NCBI GenBank assembly: GCA_045601425.1
Contig: JAZRZP010000041.1
Coordinates: 1 to 44,595, forward strand
Direction of reading: 5' to 3'
Source: UBA1219 sp045601425
Lineage (GTDB): Bacteria; Bacteroidota; Bacteroidia; Bacteroidales; P3
DNA length: 44,595 nt
Shown: positions 1 through 8,448 of the stretch, piece after piece
How the letters are laid out: each line of letters starts with the position of its first letter
How positions within the stretch are numbered: position 1 is the first letter of the stretch
Program-made: the position numbers and the translations under genes
Notes under the pieces: generated by a model
Seen by the model: the letters and a program-made list of their open reading frames with translations, nothing else
What the model was told of the DNA's origin: nothing
Database searches by the model: none

Positions 1-4
1 AAAC

Positions 5-50
5 AAAAAAAAGTCATGAAAAACGTACGTTTTTTCTTGACTTTTTCTTT
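5..50. terminator. Bidirectional hairpin terminator at left edge
   Basis: A long, nearly perfect inverted repeat: an AAAAAGTCA arm pairs with TGACTTTTT, and the inner GAAAAACG pairs with CGTTTTTTC. It is U-rich on leaving in either direction. It probably ends a gene lying left of the window and also a short minus-strand transcript starting near position 99. Confidence 0.6.
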
Positions 51-99
51 GTAAATTGCCCTGTCTCAGCGAGATACGGAATGCGTAAGACCGCTGAAG
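8..99 (-). ncRNA. Candidate small RNA of about 90 nt
   Basis: A perfect minus-strand -7 element (TATATTTG, 106-113) lies only about 90 nt before the hairpin terminator at 5-50, with no reading frame of useful length between. The transcript would run from about 99 to 8. No known RNA family is recognised. The alternative is that the promoter serves a gene beyond the left edge and the hairpin terminates only plus-strand transcription. This is inference from promoter-terminator spacing alone. Confidence 0.3.
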
Positions 100-105
100 A
101 CAATG

Positions 106-113
106 CAAATATA
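106..113 (-). promoter_or_regulatory. Promoter -7 element (TATATTTG), minus strand
   Basis: The reverse complement of CAAATATA matches the Bacteroidota TAnnTTTG element perfectly. It points left, toward the candidate small RNA or a gene outside the window. Confidence 0.5.
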
Positions 114-166
114 CACATTTTTTTGAAAATGGCAAAAAAAAGATATTTTTTTATAAAAAAACCACC

Positions 167-2242
167 ATGTTTTGTACCGCAATACACCAAAAAACAATAT
201 TTTGCGTTATTGCCCCGAACAAAGACGTTTTGCCGTTGAACAAACTGCTACCATACATGCTATTATTGCTTGTGCTTGCACAAGTGTCGGCCGCACAAAA
301 TGTTTTGCTGACCGACATATCTGCCGACTCACTCGGCAGAGTGTCGCTGCAGTGGTCATACAACGGCAATGCCCGGACTTTCGTTTCGTATCAGGTGCAG
401 AAAATGGACAACACTTCACGAACCTATGCAACGGTTTCAACCATTTCCGACTTTTCGACAACCACATACACCGATTCTCTGTCAAATGCCTCGGCCGACA
501 CGGTGAAATACCGCGTTGCGGTTTCCGACAGCAGCTTTTCGGTTTCCGATTCTGCCACTACGATACTTGCATCCGTGCAGAACATTTCCATGCAGAATGT
601 GGTGGCGATGGTGTCGTGGAATCCCCCATTCGGTTCAAATCCGACACGCTACGACATTTACCGGCTCGTTTCCGGCCAGCAGTGGCAAATAATTGGCTCC
701 ACCACCCTGACGCGTTTTTTCGACACCATAATGTTTTCGGTCTGCGGAGACACCATATATTACAAAGTGGAGGGCATTTCAGCCCAAAGGGCGGCACGTT
801 CTACTACCGACAAGGCGGCATTCCGCGACCCGTTGCCGACGTCGGTATGCTCGCTGGATGTAGTAACCGTGAACCCGAACACGGGACAGATAGAACTTTC
901 GTGGCTGCCGAGTCCTGACCGCGACATAATGGGGTATTTCATCTGTCAGGGGTCACCATGCATGGCTCTGGACACAATTTGGGGACAGAACACACTTACA
1001 TACGTGGCAACCAATCATTCCACCGACAGCGTGAATTCGTACAGGATCTACGCTTTCGACTCGTGCTTCACGGCCAGTGCCCTTACAGCCCCGTACAACA
1101 ACATGGTGCTAGAAATGTCGTCGCGACACTGCACTCAGGAAATCACTTTTACTTGGAACGAATACCTGAACATGCCCGGAGGCCTTGACCACTACACCGT
1201 TTATGCACGCTACGACGGAGGAAACTACCGTCAGATAGGTACAGTTCCGGCATCAGCACCGCGAAGCTGTACGCACAATATTCCCGCAGGAGTGCGGCAG
1301 GTATTTGCGTATGTGGAAGCCGCCAGTGCTTCGGGTTCGAAATTCTCCAAATCAAATATCCGAACCTTCGACATGATGAATTCCGACACAGCCAGCTTCA
1401 TTCATATAAAATCGGTCTCGGTAAACGATGACAATTCGGAAGTCGAATTGAAGTTCTATGTCGACAATCTGTTCATTACAAACTCATACAAACTCTATCG
1501 GAAAACCGATGTGAGCCAGTATTCTCTTTATGAGACAATACCTTTTACTGGCATGGAGGAACTGCAATATACAGATGCCGACGTAGATGTGAGCCGTCAT
1601 TCATACTCATACTGTCTCACTGTGATGGACGAGTGCGAACTTTTAGAAAAGCCGTCAGTCAGGACTCCTCACATTGTGGCAGATCTGCTCACCGGATCCA
1701 ACAAAAACACCATATCATGGACACCATATTCGGGATTCGGAGAAGTAATGTACTACAACGTTTGCCGAAAAAACGGCAAGCAGGGAGAATGGGAAATCCT
1801 CACCACCGTCACCGACATCTCACAAACCTCATATACCGACAATCTCGCTCCGGAGGATCTTATGGGCAAGCGTCTGTTCTACAAGGTGTCAGCATTTGTA
1901 ACATATCCCGGCACTGCACTTGAAGGCGAGTTTGTCCAGTCGCAGACTGTCGATCATGTTGACGATGCCGTGATATTCGTGCCCAATGCCTTCACCCCGC
2001 GGAGAAGCAACAACCGTGTTTTCAAGCCAGCATTGCTGTACGTAAAAGATGAGGACTACCTGTTTCAGGTGTATTCCAGAAAGGGGCTGCTGGTATTCTC
2101 CACCTCCGACATATCGCAGGGCTGGGACGGGAAATACAATGGCGAATACGTGCCTAACGGCTGCTATGTATATCTTGTGAAGTGCCTTGGCGAAAAAGGT
2201 TTCGAAAAAGTGGAAAAAGGTTCGGTACTCGTCGTCGAATGA
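167..2242 (+). CDS. Secreted fibronectin-type-III-like protein with T9SS type B C-terminal domain
   Basis: A 691-residue protein predicted to be exported and carried over the outer membrane by the type IX system. The first 43 residues hold a hydrophobic stretch (MLLLLVLAQVSA) ending near AAQ, a signal peptide with an unusually long N-region. A later start, such as TTG near 236, would give a more normal signal, so the start is uncertain. The body consists of repeated beta-sandwich units of fibronectin III type, with recurrent NxxxLSW-like strands. The last about 85 residues match the gliding-motility-associated (CHU_C, type B) sorting domain: VPNAFTP, then a WDGKYNG segment, then VPNGCYVYLV. 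Its ligand is unknown. A strong hairpin follows at 2259-2300. Confidence 0.85.
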   Translation: MFCTAIHQKTIFCVIAPNKDVLPLNKLLPYMLLLLVLAQVSAAQNVLLTDISADSLGRVSLQWSYNGNARTFVSYQVQKMDNTSRTYATVSTISDFSTTTYTDSLSNASADTVKYRVAVSDSSFSVSDSATTILASVQNISMQNVVAMVSWNPPFGSNPTRYDIYRLVSGQQWQIIGSTTLTRFFDTIMFSVCGDTIYYKVEGISAQRAARSTTDKAAFRDPLPTSVCSLDVVTVNPNTGQIELSWLPSPDRDIMGYFICQGSPCMALDTIWGQNTLTYVATNHSTDSVNSYRIYAFDSCFTASALTAPYNNMVLEMSSRHCTQEITFTWNEYLNMPGGLDHYTVYARYDGGNYRQIGTVPASAPRSCTHNIPAGVRQVFAYVEAASASGSKFSKSNIRTFDMMNSDTASFIHIKSVSVNDDNSEVELKFYVDNLFITNSYKLYRKTDVSQYSLYETIPFTGMEELQYTDADVDVSRHSYSYCLTVMDECELLEKPSVRTPHIVADLLTGSNKNTISWTPYSGFGEVMYYNVCRKNGKQGEWEILTTVTDISQTSYTDNLAPEDLMGKRLFYKVSAFVTYPGTALEGEFVQSQTVDHVDDAVIFVPNAFTPRRSNNRVFKPALLYVKDEDYLFQVYSRKGLLVFSTSDISQGWDGKYNGEYVPNGCYVYLVKCLGEKGFEKVEKGSVLVVE

Positions 2243-2258
2243 TACCGATGCAAATGAA

Positions 2259-2300
2259 AAGACGAATCCGAAAACCGGGACCGGTTTTCGGATTCGTCTT
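2259..2300. terminator. Bidirectional terminator between convergent genes
   Basis: A 20-bp perfect inverted repeat (2259-2278 with 2281-2300, centre GA) lies between the ends of the fibronectin-like gene and gcvT, which converge here. Confidence 0.85.
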
Positions 2301-2319
2301 AAAAAAACACGTGTCCCTG

Positions 2320-3426
2320 CTATTCAGCTTTGAAGAACGGCATGCGTACAACGACTGCCTTTACGAGTTTTTCGCGTATTTTTACGAAAATCTCGGTGTC
2401 GCGTTTCGAAAATTCCTTCTTTACGAGAGCCGTACCGATATTTTTGCCGGTAGAGGGAGAAGGACTTCCTGAACGAACCTGACCGATAACGTTGCCTTCG
2501 GCATCGCAAACTTCATATCCGTTGCGCGGAATACCGCGGTCTATCATTTCAAAGCCGACGATTTTCTTGGTTACTCCGTTGGCTTTCTGGTCTTCGAAAA
2601 TATCGCGGTTGATGAAGTCGTTTCCGTCAACGAACTTGGTAATCCAACCGAGACCGGCTTCTATAGGAGATATTTCGTCATCAATTTCGTGGCCGTAGAG
2701 GCAGAAACCCATTTCGAGACGAAGGGTATCGCGGCAACCCAAACCTGCAGGTTTGATATTGAATTCCTTGCCTGCTTCAAAAACGGCGTCCCATACTTTC
2801 TGAGCGTATTTTACGGGGATGTATATTTCGCATCCGCCGGCTCCGGTGTAACCGGTAGTCGAGAAAATAACGTTTTCAACACCTGCGAAAGTTATAATCT
2901 GGAAAGTGTAATATTCCATATCCACAACAGTAGCTGCAGTAAGTTTCTGCATAGCTTTGAGGGCGTTGGGACCCTGAACAGCGAGCTGTGCCCACTGTTC
3001 GCTTTCGTTGATGAAATCTTCACCGAGTTTCAAACCGCGTTCTTCGGCTATTTTACTCATCCAGTTCCAGTCTTTGTCGATGTTTGCGGCGTTGGGAACC
3101 ATGAAATAATGATCGTCAGCAATGCGGTAAACGAGCATGTCGTCAACGATACCGCCTTTCCCGTTGGGCAGACAGGTATACTGAACCTTTCCGTCGGTAA
3201 GGGATGCAACATCGTTCACTGTAACGTATTGCATGAATTCCTTTGCTTTAGGACCTTTGGCTCTGAATTCGCCCATGTGCGAAACATCAAAAACACCAAC
3301 ATTGTTTCTTACATTGTGGTGTTCAACGGTTAAACCTTCGTATTGGATGGGCATGTTGTATCCGGCAAATTCTGCCATTTTTGCTCCCAATGCGATGTGT
3401 AAATCGGTAAATGGAGTTGTCTTCAT
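2320..3426 (-). CDS. gcvT: Aminomethyltransferase, glycine cleavage system T protein
   Basis: A 368-residue cytoplasmic T protein of the glycine cleavage complex. It transfers the methylene carbon from the aminomethyl lipoyl arm of H protein to tetrahydrofolate and releases ammonia. Full family length, beginning MKTTPFTDLHIALGAKM, with the conserved HMGEFRAKG and GLGCRDTLRLE segments typical of GcvT. The C-terminal beta-barrel (GTALVKKEF region) is intact. The ATG at 3426 is preceded by a clean -7 element at 3485-3492. No gcvH or gcvP lies next to it, so the rest of the system must be elsewhere. This monocistronic arrangement is common in Bacteroidota. Confidence 0.97.
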   Translation of the reverse strand: MKTTPFTDLHIALGAKMAEFAGYNMPIQYEGLTVEHHNVRNNVGVFDVSHMGEFRAKGPKAKEFMQYVTVNDVASLTDGKVQYTCLPNGKGGIVDDMLVYRIADDHYFMVPNAANIDKDWNWMSKIAEERGLKLGEDFINESEQWAQLAVQGPNALKAMQKLTAATVVDMEYYTFQIITFAGVENVIFSTTGYTGAGGCEIYIPVKYAQKVWDAVFEAGKEFNIKPAGLGCRDTLRLEMGFCLYGHEIDDEISPIEAGLGWITKFVDGNDFINRDIFEDQKANGVTKKIVGFEMIDRGIPRNGYEVCDAEGNVIGQVRSGSPSPSTGKNIGTALVKKEFSKRDTEIFVKIREKLVKAVVVRMPFFKAE

Positions 3427-3484
3427 TTTTATAACTATTTTATTTATTGTTTATTACGTTAAAAAAGCGCTTCTTAAGCACCTG

Positions 3485-3492
3485 CAAATATA
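3485..3492 (-). promoter_or_regulatory. gcvT promoter -7 element (TATATTTG)
   Basis: Perfect TAnnTTTG on the minus strand, with a TTTG (-33-like) 19 nt further upstream and about 60 nt of leader before the gcvT ATG. Confidence 0.7.
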
Positions 3493-3621
3493 CAATATTT
3501 TTTTGGTTCTGCAAAAAGTATTTTCATTTCATGCCGAAGCGAAACGACATTTTCCGGCTTCCACACCCGTAAAAAGTTTCATTTCTTGGCAAAAGATGTC
3601 ATTCCAAAGCGAAATTTTTCG

Positions 3622-3629
3622 TATCTTTG
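3622..3629 (+). promoter_or_regulatory. mazG-hydF-folA promoter -7 element (TATCTTTG)
   Basis: Perfect TAnnTTTG 26 nt before the mazG ATG at 3655. The closely spaced genes that follow probably share this promoter. Confidence 0.7.
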
Positions 3630-3654
3630 CAGTTTCAAACACCCGTTTTACATA

Positions 3655-4410
3655 ATGAAACCAGAACTCCAAGCTTTTGAACGGCTGACAGATATAATTG
3701 AAGAACTGAGGCAAAAATGCCCATGGGACAAGGTACAGACATTTGAGTCCCTGCGCTATCTCACCATCGAAGAGGTTTACGAACTTTCCGACACCATTGT
3801 CGAAAACCAACCCGAAGAGATGAAAAAGGAGCTCGGAGATCTTTTCATGCACCTTGTCTTCTACTCGAGCATAGCCAAGGGAAAAGGCCTATTCGACATA
3901 AGTGACGCCATCAACGGAGTATGCGAGAAACTCATTTTCCGCCACCCGCACATATACGGTTCCGGAGAAGAGAGGCAGAATCCTCCTTCGTGGGAAAAAA
4001 TAAAAATGGCCGAAGGCCGCAAATCGGTACTCGACGGTGTACCCAACTCGCTGCCTGCTATGATAAAAGCCCTGCGGATGCAGGAAAAAGCCGCAGGAAT
4101 CGGATTCAACTGGAAAAACTCCAGTCTGGCTCACGACAAAGTAATGGAAGAATACCGTGAAGTTCAGGAAGAATTGCATAAAACCGACAACCAAGACCGC
4201 ATCGAAGAAGAATTCGGGGATCTGTTCTTCGCTCTCATCGGCTGGGCGAGGACATTGGGGGTAAATCCGGAAAATGCCCTTGAAAAAACCAACCGGAAAT
4301 TCAGGCAACGCTTCCAGAAAATGGAACGGGACGCAGACCGCACAATTTCAGAACTCGGCACCGATGAACTTCTGGAACTCTGGAACAAGGCAAAAAACGA
4401 GACAAAATAA
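3655..4410 (+). CDS. mazG: Nucleoside triphosphate pyrophosphohydrolase MazG
   Basis: A 251-residue all-alpha NTP pyrophosphohydrolase that converts (d)NTPs to NMPs and pyrophosphate, a nucleotide-pool housekeeping role. It has the usual duplicated MazG fold. The N-terminal half carries CPWDKVQT, then EEVYELSD and ELGDLFMHLVF. The second half repeats the metal-binding pattern as EEYREVQEE and EEFGDLFFALIG. The ATG at 3655 is chosen over an upstream in-frame codon at 3586 because the promoter -7 element lies between them. hydF follows after 12 nt and folA 6 nt after that, so the three are probably one transcript. Confidence 0.95.
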   Translation: MKPELQAFERLTDIIEELRQKCPWDKVQTFESLRYLTIEEVYELSDTIVENQPEEMKKELGDLFMHLVFYSSIAKGKGLFDISDAINGVCEKLIFRHPHIYGSGEERQNPPSWEKIKMAEGRKSVLDGVPNSLPAMIKALRMQEKAAGIGFNWKNSSLAHDKVMEEYREVQEELHKTDNQDRIEEEFGDLFFALIGWARTLGVNPENALEKTNRKFRQRFQKMERDADRTISELGTDELLELWNKAKNETK

Positions 4411-4422
4411 AATTCCAAACAC

Positions 4423-5622
4423 ATGAAAGGCAACGAACTGAAACCACGCATAGGCCTCTTCGGACGCAGAAACCAAGGAAAAAGCAGTTTCATAAACTTC
4501 ATCACCGGACAAGACATCGCTATAGTGTCCGATGAAGCCGGAACCACCACCGACCCCGTAAATAAAACCATGGAAATCAAAGGCATAGGTCCCGTAATAT
4601 GGGTCGACACTGCTGGCATCGACGATGAAGGACACCTCGGAGAACTCCGGATAAAAAAGACATTTCAAGCTCTTGCTCAAGTAAACCTCGCACTGATTGT
4701 CTTTTCCGAAAACACTTTTTCACCCTTTGAGGAAAACCTTGTGAAAACCTGCATGGACAAAGGCATCAATTACTTGCTGATATATTCAAAAAGCGACATT
4801 GCTCCGGCAATGCCCGACTTCATTTCTTCCATAGAAGAAAAATACGGCAAAAAAGTCTTTCAGATTTCCACATCGGATGACAGATACCGTGAAAGCATGC
4901 TCGCCGCAATACGCGAAAGCATTCCCGAATCGGCCTACATTTCCAGCTCTCTGCTCGGCGACATCATAAATGCCGACGAAAAAATCCTTCTGGTAACGCC
5001 CATCGATTCTTCTGCACCCGAAGGAAGGCTCATTCTGCCTCAGGTTCAGGTAATACGAGACATCTTGGACAACAATGCCGTAGCCATCGTGTGCAAGGAA
5101 ACCGAACTTGAACACCAGCTGAAAACGATGGATTCCGCTCCCGACCTTGTAATCACCGACAGTCAGGTATTCAAGTATGTTTCACAAATCGTTCCCGAAG
5201 AAATTCCACTCACGAGTTTCAGCATAGTTCTGGCACGGCAGAAAGGACCCTTCGGCAAATACATTACCGGCACACCGACACTTGCAACAATAGAAGACGG
5301 TGACACCATAGCCATGCTTGAATCGTGCACCCACAAGGCCACCTGCGAGGATATAGGTCGCGTAAAGCTACCGAACCTGATACGGAAATTCACAGGCAAG
5401 AACCCCAAATTCGACTTCATCAGCGGACTGACGGAACTGCCGCACCTGCTTAGCGACTACAAAATGGTGATACAATGCGGAGGCTGCGTGCTTTCGAAAA
5501 AACAGCTCGAAAGCCGCCTGAAACCCGCCATCGATGCAGGAATACCCGTTTCCAACTACGGAATGGCCATTGCTTACATGACAGGAATATTCGAACGGGC
5601 AACAAAAATCTTCAAAAATTAA
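4423..5622 (+). CDS. hydF: [FeFe]-hydrogenase H-cluster maturation GTPase HydF
   Basis: A 399-residue scaffold GTPase on which the 2Fe subcluster of [FeFe] hydrogenase is built from HydE and HydG products and handed to HydA. The N-terminal GTPase domain shows G1 (GRRNQGKS, residues 14-21), a TTT switch near 41-43 and G3 (DTAG, 62-65). The C-terminal cluster-binding domain has C302-x-H304 and C352-x-x-C355. The residue before C352 is Gln, where many homologs have a His ligand (HCxxC). Neither hydE, hydG nor a hydrogenase gene is in the window. Its presence implies hydrogen metabolism in an anaerobe. Confidence 0.95.
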   Translation: MKGNELKPRIGLFGRRNQGKSSFINFITGQDIAIVSDEAGTTTDPVNKTMEIKGIGPVIWVDTAGIDDEGHLGELRIKKTFQALAQVNLALIVFSENTFSPFEENLVKTCMDKGINYLLIYSKSDIAPAMPDFISSIEEKYGKKVFQISTSDDRYRESMLAAIRESIPESAYISSSLLGDIINADEKILLVTPIDSSAPEGRLILPQVQVIRDILDNNAVAIVCKETELEHQLKTMDSAPDLVITDSQVFKYVSQIVPEEIPLTSFSIVLARQKGPFGKYITGTPTLATIEDGDTIAMLESCTHKATCEDIGRVKLPNLIRKFTGKNPKFDFISGLTELPHLLSDYKMVIQCGGCVLSKKQLESRLKPAIDAGIPVSNYGMAIAYMTGIFERATKIFKN

Positions 5623-5628
5623 AACATC

Positions 5629-6135
5629 ATGCAAAAATTCGGCAACAGACAAATATCGATTATCGTGGCTTTTTCCGAAAACATGGCCATCGGCAAGGAC
5701 AATGACCTTCTGTGGCACATTTCCGACGATCTGAAACGTTTCAAAGCCCTCACGACCGACCACTGCATAGTGATGGGCAGAAAAACCTACGAGTCATTCC
5801 CCAAACGGCCGCTTCCCAACCGTCGCAACATCGTAATCACACGAAATTCAGACCCATGTCTCGACGGCTGTGAAATTGTACATTCTCTGGAAGAAGCCAT
5901 AATGGCTTGTCCCGAAAACGAGGAAATTTTCATTATCGGCGGTGCAAGCATATACGAGCAGGCCGTCGATTTGGTGCAAACCATGTATGTAACCAAAGTA
6001 TTCGGCAATTTTGAGGCCGAAAAATTTTTTCCGTCATTCAGTATGCACGATTTCACCATTGCTTCCCAATCGGAAATCATGCACGACGAGAAATCCGGTT
6101 TGGATTTTCAATATCTGGAATACCGGAGAATTTGA
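5629..6135 (+). CDS. folA: Dihydrofolate reductase
   Basis: A 168-residue NADPH-dependent enzyme that regenerates tetrahydrofolate for thymidylate, purine and glycine metabolism. Family hallmarks are ISIIVAFSENMAIGKDNDLL at the N-terminus, the W-x-(I)-S-D-D-L-K-x-F active-site helix, VMGRKTYESF, and the nucleotide-binding GGASIY segment. The length is normal for chromosomal DHFR. It starts 6 nt after hydF and ends before a strong hairpin at 6160-6191, so it is the last gene of the mazG-hydF-folA unit. Confidence 0.96.
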   Translation: MQKFGNRQISIIVAFSENMAIGKDNDLLWHISDDLKRFKALTTDHCIVMGRKTYESFPKRPLPNRRNIVITRNSDPCLDGCEIVHSLEEAIMACPENEEIFIIGGASIYEQAVDLVQTMYVTKVFGNFEAEKFFPSFSMHDFTIASQSEIMHDEKSGLDFQYLEYRRI

Positions 6136-6159
6136 AGGATTGCAACAGGAACAACAAAA

Positions 6160-6191
6160 AAATGGGGAAATTCAGTCGAATTTCCCCATTT
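6160..6191. terminator. Bidirectional terminator between folA and rpsT
   Basis: A 14-bp perfect stem (AAATGGGGAAATTC, loop AGTC, then its complement) flanked by A-rich and T-rich sequence between two convergent genes. Confidence 0.8.
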
Positions 6192-6211
6192 AATTTCTTC
6201 TGTAACAGATA

Positions 6212-6463
6212 TTACATAGCATTCACTTTCTTGGCAAGTTTCGATTTCAAGTTAGCAGCTTTGTTTTTGTGAATTACAGAGCGTTTTGCCAGTTTGTCAA
6301 TGATAGAAACCATTTTAGGCAAGCGTTCAACAGCTTCGTTCTTGTCTTCCAAAGCTCTGAAATCGCGCAAAGCGTTACGCATAGTTCTTGCGTAATATCT
6401 ATTTTCTACTCTTCTTGTTTCAGTAGAACGGATTCTCTTTTTTGATGATTTATGATTTGCCAT
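6212..6463 (-). CDS. rpsT: 30S ribosomal protein S20
   Basis: An 83-residue basic protein that binds 16S rRNA in the small subunit body. It begins MANHKSSKKRIRSTETRR, the S20 signature, and continues as basic helices with TMRNALRDFRALEDKNEA and a Lys/Ala-rich C-terminus (IHKNKAANLKSKLAKKVNA). The length is typical. It lies 20 nt downstream of tRNA-Glu on the same strand with no separate promoter visible, so it may be read from the tRNA promoter at 6627-6634. Confidence 0.97.
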   Translation of the reverse strand: MANHKSSKKRIRSTETRRVENRYYARTMRNALRDFRALEDKNEAVERLPKMVSIIDKLAKRSVIHKNKAANLKSKLAKKVNAM

Positions 6464-6483
6464 ATTCTTTTAAAAAATTTTCG

Positions 6484-6557
6484 TAGTCCGTGGGGGACTC
6501 GAACCCCCGATTTCAAGAATGAAAATCTTGCGTCCTAACCAACTAGACGAACGGACC
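6484..6557 (-). tRNA. tRNA-Glu (anticodon TTC)
   Basis: On the minus strand, acceptor arm GGTCCGT pairs with ACGGACT, the anticodon stem is CAAGA/TCTTG with loop TTTTCAT (anticodon TTC), and the T-loop reads GGTTCGAGTCC. The discriminator is A and no CCA is encoded. It lies just upstream of rpsT on the same strand. Confidence 0.95.
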
Positions 6558-6626
6558 GATTTTGCTTCGCTGCTCCGGATTTTTTCAAACAACTTTTCAA
6601 TTATTTCCAGTGCCGAAAAGCGAGTG

Positions 6627-6634
6627 CAAAATTA
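6627..6634 (-). promoter_or_regulatory. tRNA-Glu/rpsT promoter -7 element (TAATTTTG)
   Basis: Perfect TAnnTTTG on the minus strand about 70 nt before the 5' end of tRNA-Glu. Confidence 0.6.
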
Positions 6635-6691
6635 CTAACATTTTTCGAACTGACCAAATTTTTTTCAATTTTTTTTCAATTTTTTTTTCAA

Positions 6692-7366
6692 TCACTCTGT
6701 ATCTTGCTGAAAACGAAACCCTAAGCGTTTTGCAGTAACCATTGATTTCCGGTCAAAACTCTCTCTCATTTCGGCCACGGAAACCAATTTTACCTCATCG
6801 TAAGGCGGATTTAAGAGGTCAAAATTGGTAGTATACGTTATTGCCGACTCTATGATGTTCTGTACAGACTGCTCCGAAATTTCGGCTTTGTTGAAATTAT
6901 TGTAGAGCATGCCAAGTTCGCGTTTGCCTTCAATGAAGTAGTGGCGTTCGTTGTTTATGAAGATTCTTCCTATCATGTATCCTATATCAGCATCGCGTTC
7001 GTAGGCGAAAGAGTCTGCAAGGAAGTTATATATACGTATGGTTCCGCAGTAGGAACGCCGTGGATCATCTTTTATGTACTGTGTTCTCATTACTTCATGG
7101 TCACGCGAGAACTCGAATATGTTCGTGTGCATCACAAAAATCAGCACATCACCTGCAAATTTCACTTCGAATCCGAAATCACCGCGGTTCTTGAATTCAA
7201 AAGCAGTTTTATTGTTCTCTTCCCTTGCTTTTTCCTTGAATAGGAGTATAAGTTCTTCGGTCGTCTTGCGAAAGAGTTCAAAAGTTTCCTTAGTGGCCGC
7301 ATATACCGATTGTTTCAGGTCGGATTTCTCAAAAACAAGTTTTTTTAAATCTTCATTTAATTCCAT
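6692..7366 (-). CDS. Conserved protein of unknown function, last gene of the C25 peptidase unit
   Basis: A 224-residue soluble, charged protein with no signal peptide or membrane segment. I recognise no characterised family. It begins MELNEDLKKLVFEKSDLKQS, has a helical N-terminal 60 residues, then mixed alpha/beta sequence including GDFGFEVKFAGDVLIFVMHT and RIFINNERHYFIEGKRELG. It starts 13 nt after the DUF4271 gene on the same strand and probably shares its transcript. The link to the upstream membrane protein is positional only. The 130 nt between its end and tRNA-Glu is AT-rich and holds only the tRNA promoter. Confidence 0.75.
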   Translation of the reverse strand: MELNEDLKKLVFEKSDLKQSVYAATKETFELFRKTTEELILLFKEKAREENNKTAFEFKNRGDFGFEVKFAGDVLIFVMHTNIFEFSRDHEVMRTQYIKDDPRRSYCGTIRIYNFLADSFAYERDADIGYMIGRIFINNERHYFIEGKRELGMLYNNFNKAEISEQSVQNIIESAITYTTNFDLLNPPYDEVKLVSVAEMRESFDRKSMVTAKRLGFRFQQDTE

Positions 7367-7379
7367 TTCGTATATTTTT

Positions 7380-8447
7380 TCAGAATATTAATAATATTTT
7401 TCCAAAAATAAGCAGCGGGACTATTTCCACGACAACTGCATAGTAAAACAGGTACAGTTTCGAAATCTGCGATTCCGCAAATATGAGTATGGTTCCGCGA
7501 AGCAATCTGAACACGAACATTGCTGCCGCAAAAATTCCCATCACATAAACCATGTTCATCACCGGCAGGTTGGAATAACAGGCCGTAAGTACCATGGGAA
7601 TGAGGACGGCGGTGCTCAGCACGTTGTAAATATCGGTGTTGGCTATGTATGCCGCAGTGCTTATGTTGCAACTGAACACATTTCCCAAAAGCCGCATGAT
7701 TCCTATTTTCAACAACACAAACAGGAACATCGACATCCACACGATAAGGTAATTAAATATGCCGGTATTGACGAAAGCCGTGCCGTACTCGTTCATGAGC
7801 AGGAACACGGGCATCGCCAGCACCGAAGTGTAAAGCAGTACGGTAATCGTTTCCACCTGAGGCTTGGCAAAATTGTTCTGCCGTAGCTGCAGGTTAAGCC
7901 GTATCTTGTTTACCGATGCAACCAGTATTTCCTGAATGCTTCCGTAAAAGCCCCGTATTAATTTTACAAGGGCGAATGTAACTATAAGGAGAATGATAAA
8001 TATCCAGTTAGGCTGTGAGTTCTGACTGCGTGGACTCATGCCATCCACTACCGGACAGGCATGTCCTTCCAGAATACTTTCTCTGTAAATCACAGTATCA
8101 TACTTTGCAAAAACGGTGTCGGCATAAAAGACTTCAAGCGAGTCATACTCCGCAACGGCTTCGGTGTCAAGCACCTGATACGGGGGGTGCAACGGATATT
8201 GCTGCTGTTGCTCCTGTCCGGATTCCTGAATGGAGACAGGTCCGGCAGGCTGTTGATGTGTTTTCTTTACCAAAGAGGTATCTGCGTTTTTCGAAACACG
8301 TGTTTTTCCTGTCTTCCGGACAATGGCCGAAGTGTCACCGTGCTGTTTTCCTCCGGCAACAATGCCCGTATCCGTCGCTGCCCCCTGCTGACTCTTTGTC
8401 GTGTCGTCGGGGAAATGGCTGTATTGTATGTACAAGTAGTGATTCAT
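7380..8447 (-). CDS. DUF4271-family integral membrane protein
   Basis: About 355 residues, starting at the ATG at 8447, one nucleotide past the stop of the peptidase gene. An upstream TTG at 8459 would overlap that gene. The N-terminal about 150 residues are polar, rich in Gln, Thr and Ser, and look disordered. From NWIFIILLIVTFALVKLI onward there are about six hydrophobic segments in the DUF4271 pattern seen in Bacteroidota. Function is unknown. Tight coupling to a T9SS-exported protease upstream suggests an envelope role, which is inference. A conserved unknown gene follows after 13 nt. Confidence 0.8.
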   Translation of the reverse strand: MNHYLYIQYSHFPDDTTKSQQGAATDTGIVAGGKQHGDTSAIVRKTGKTRVSKNADTSLVKKTHQQPAGPVSIQESGQEQQQQYPLHPPYQVLDTEAVAEYDSLEVFYADTVFAKYDTVIYRESILEGHACPVVDGMSPRSQNSQPNWIFIILLIVTFALVKLIRGFYGSIQEILVASVNKIRLNLQLRQNNFAKPQVETITVLLYTSVLAMPVFLLMNEYGTAFVNTGIFNYLIVWMSMFLFVLLKIGIMRLLGNVFSCNISTAAYIANTDIYNVLSTAVLIPMVLTACYSNLPVMNMVYVMGIFAAAMFVFRLLRGTILIFAESQISKLYLFYYAVVVEIVPLLIFGKILLIF

Positions 8448-8448
8448 G

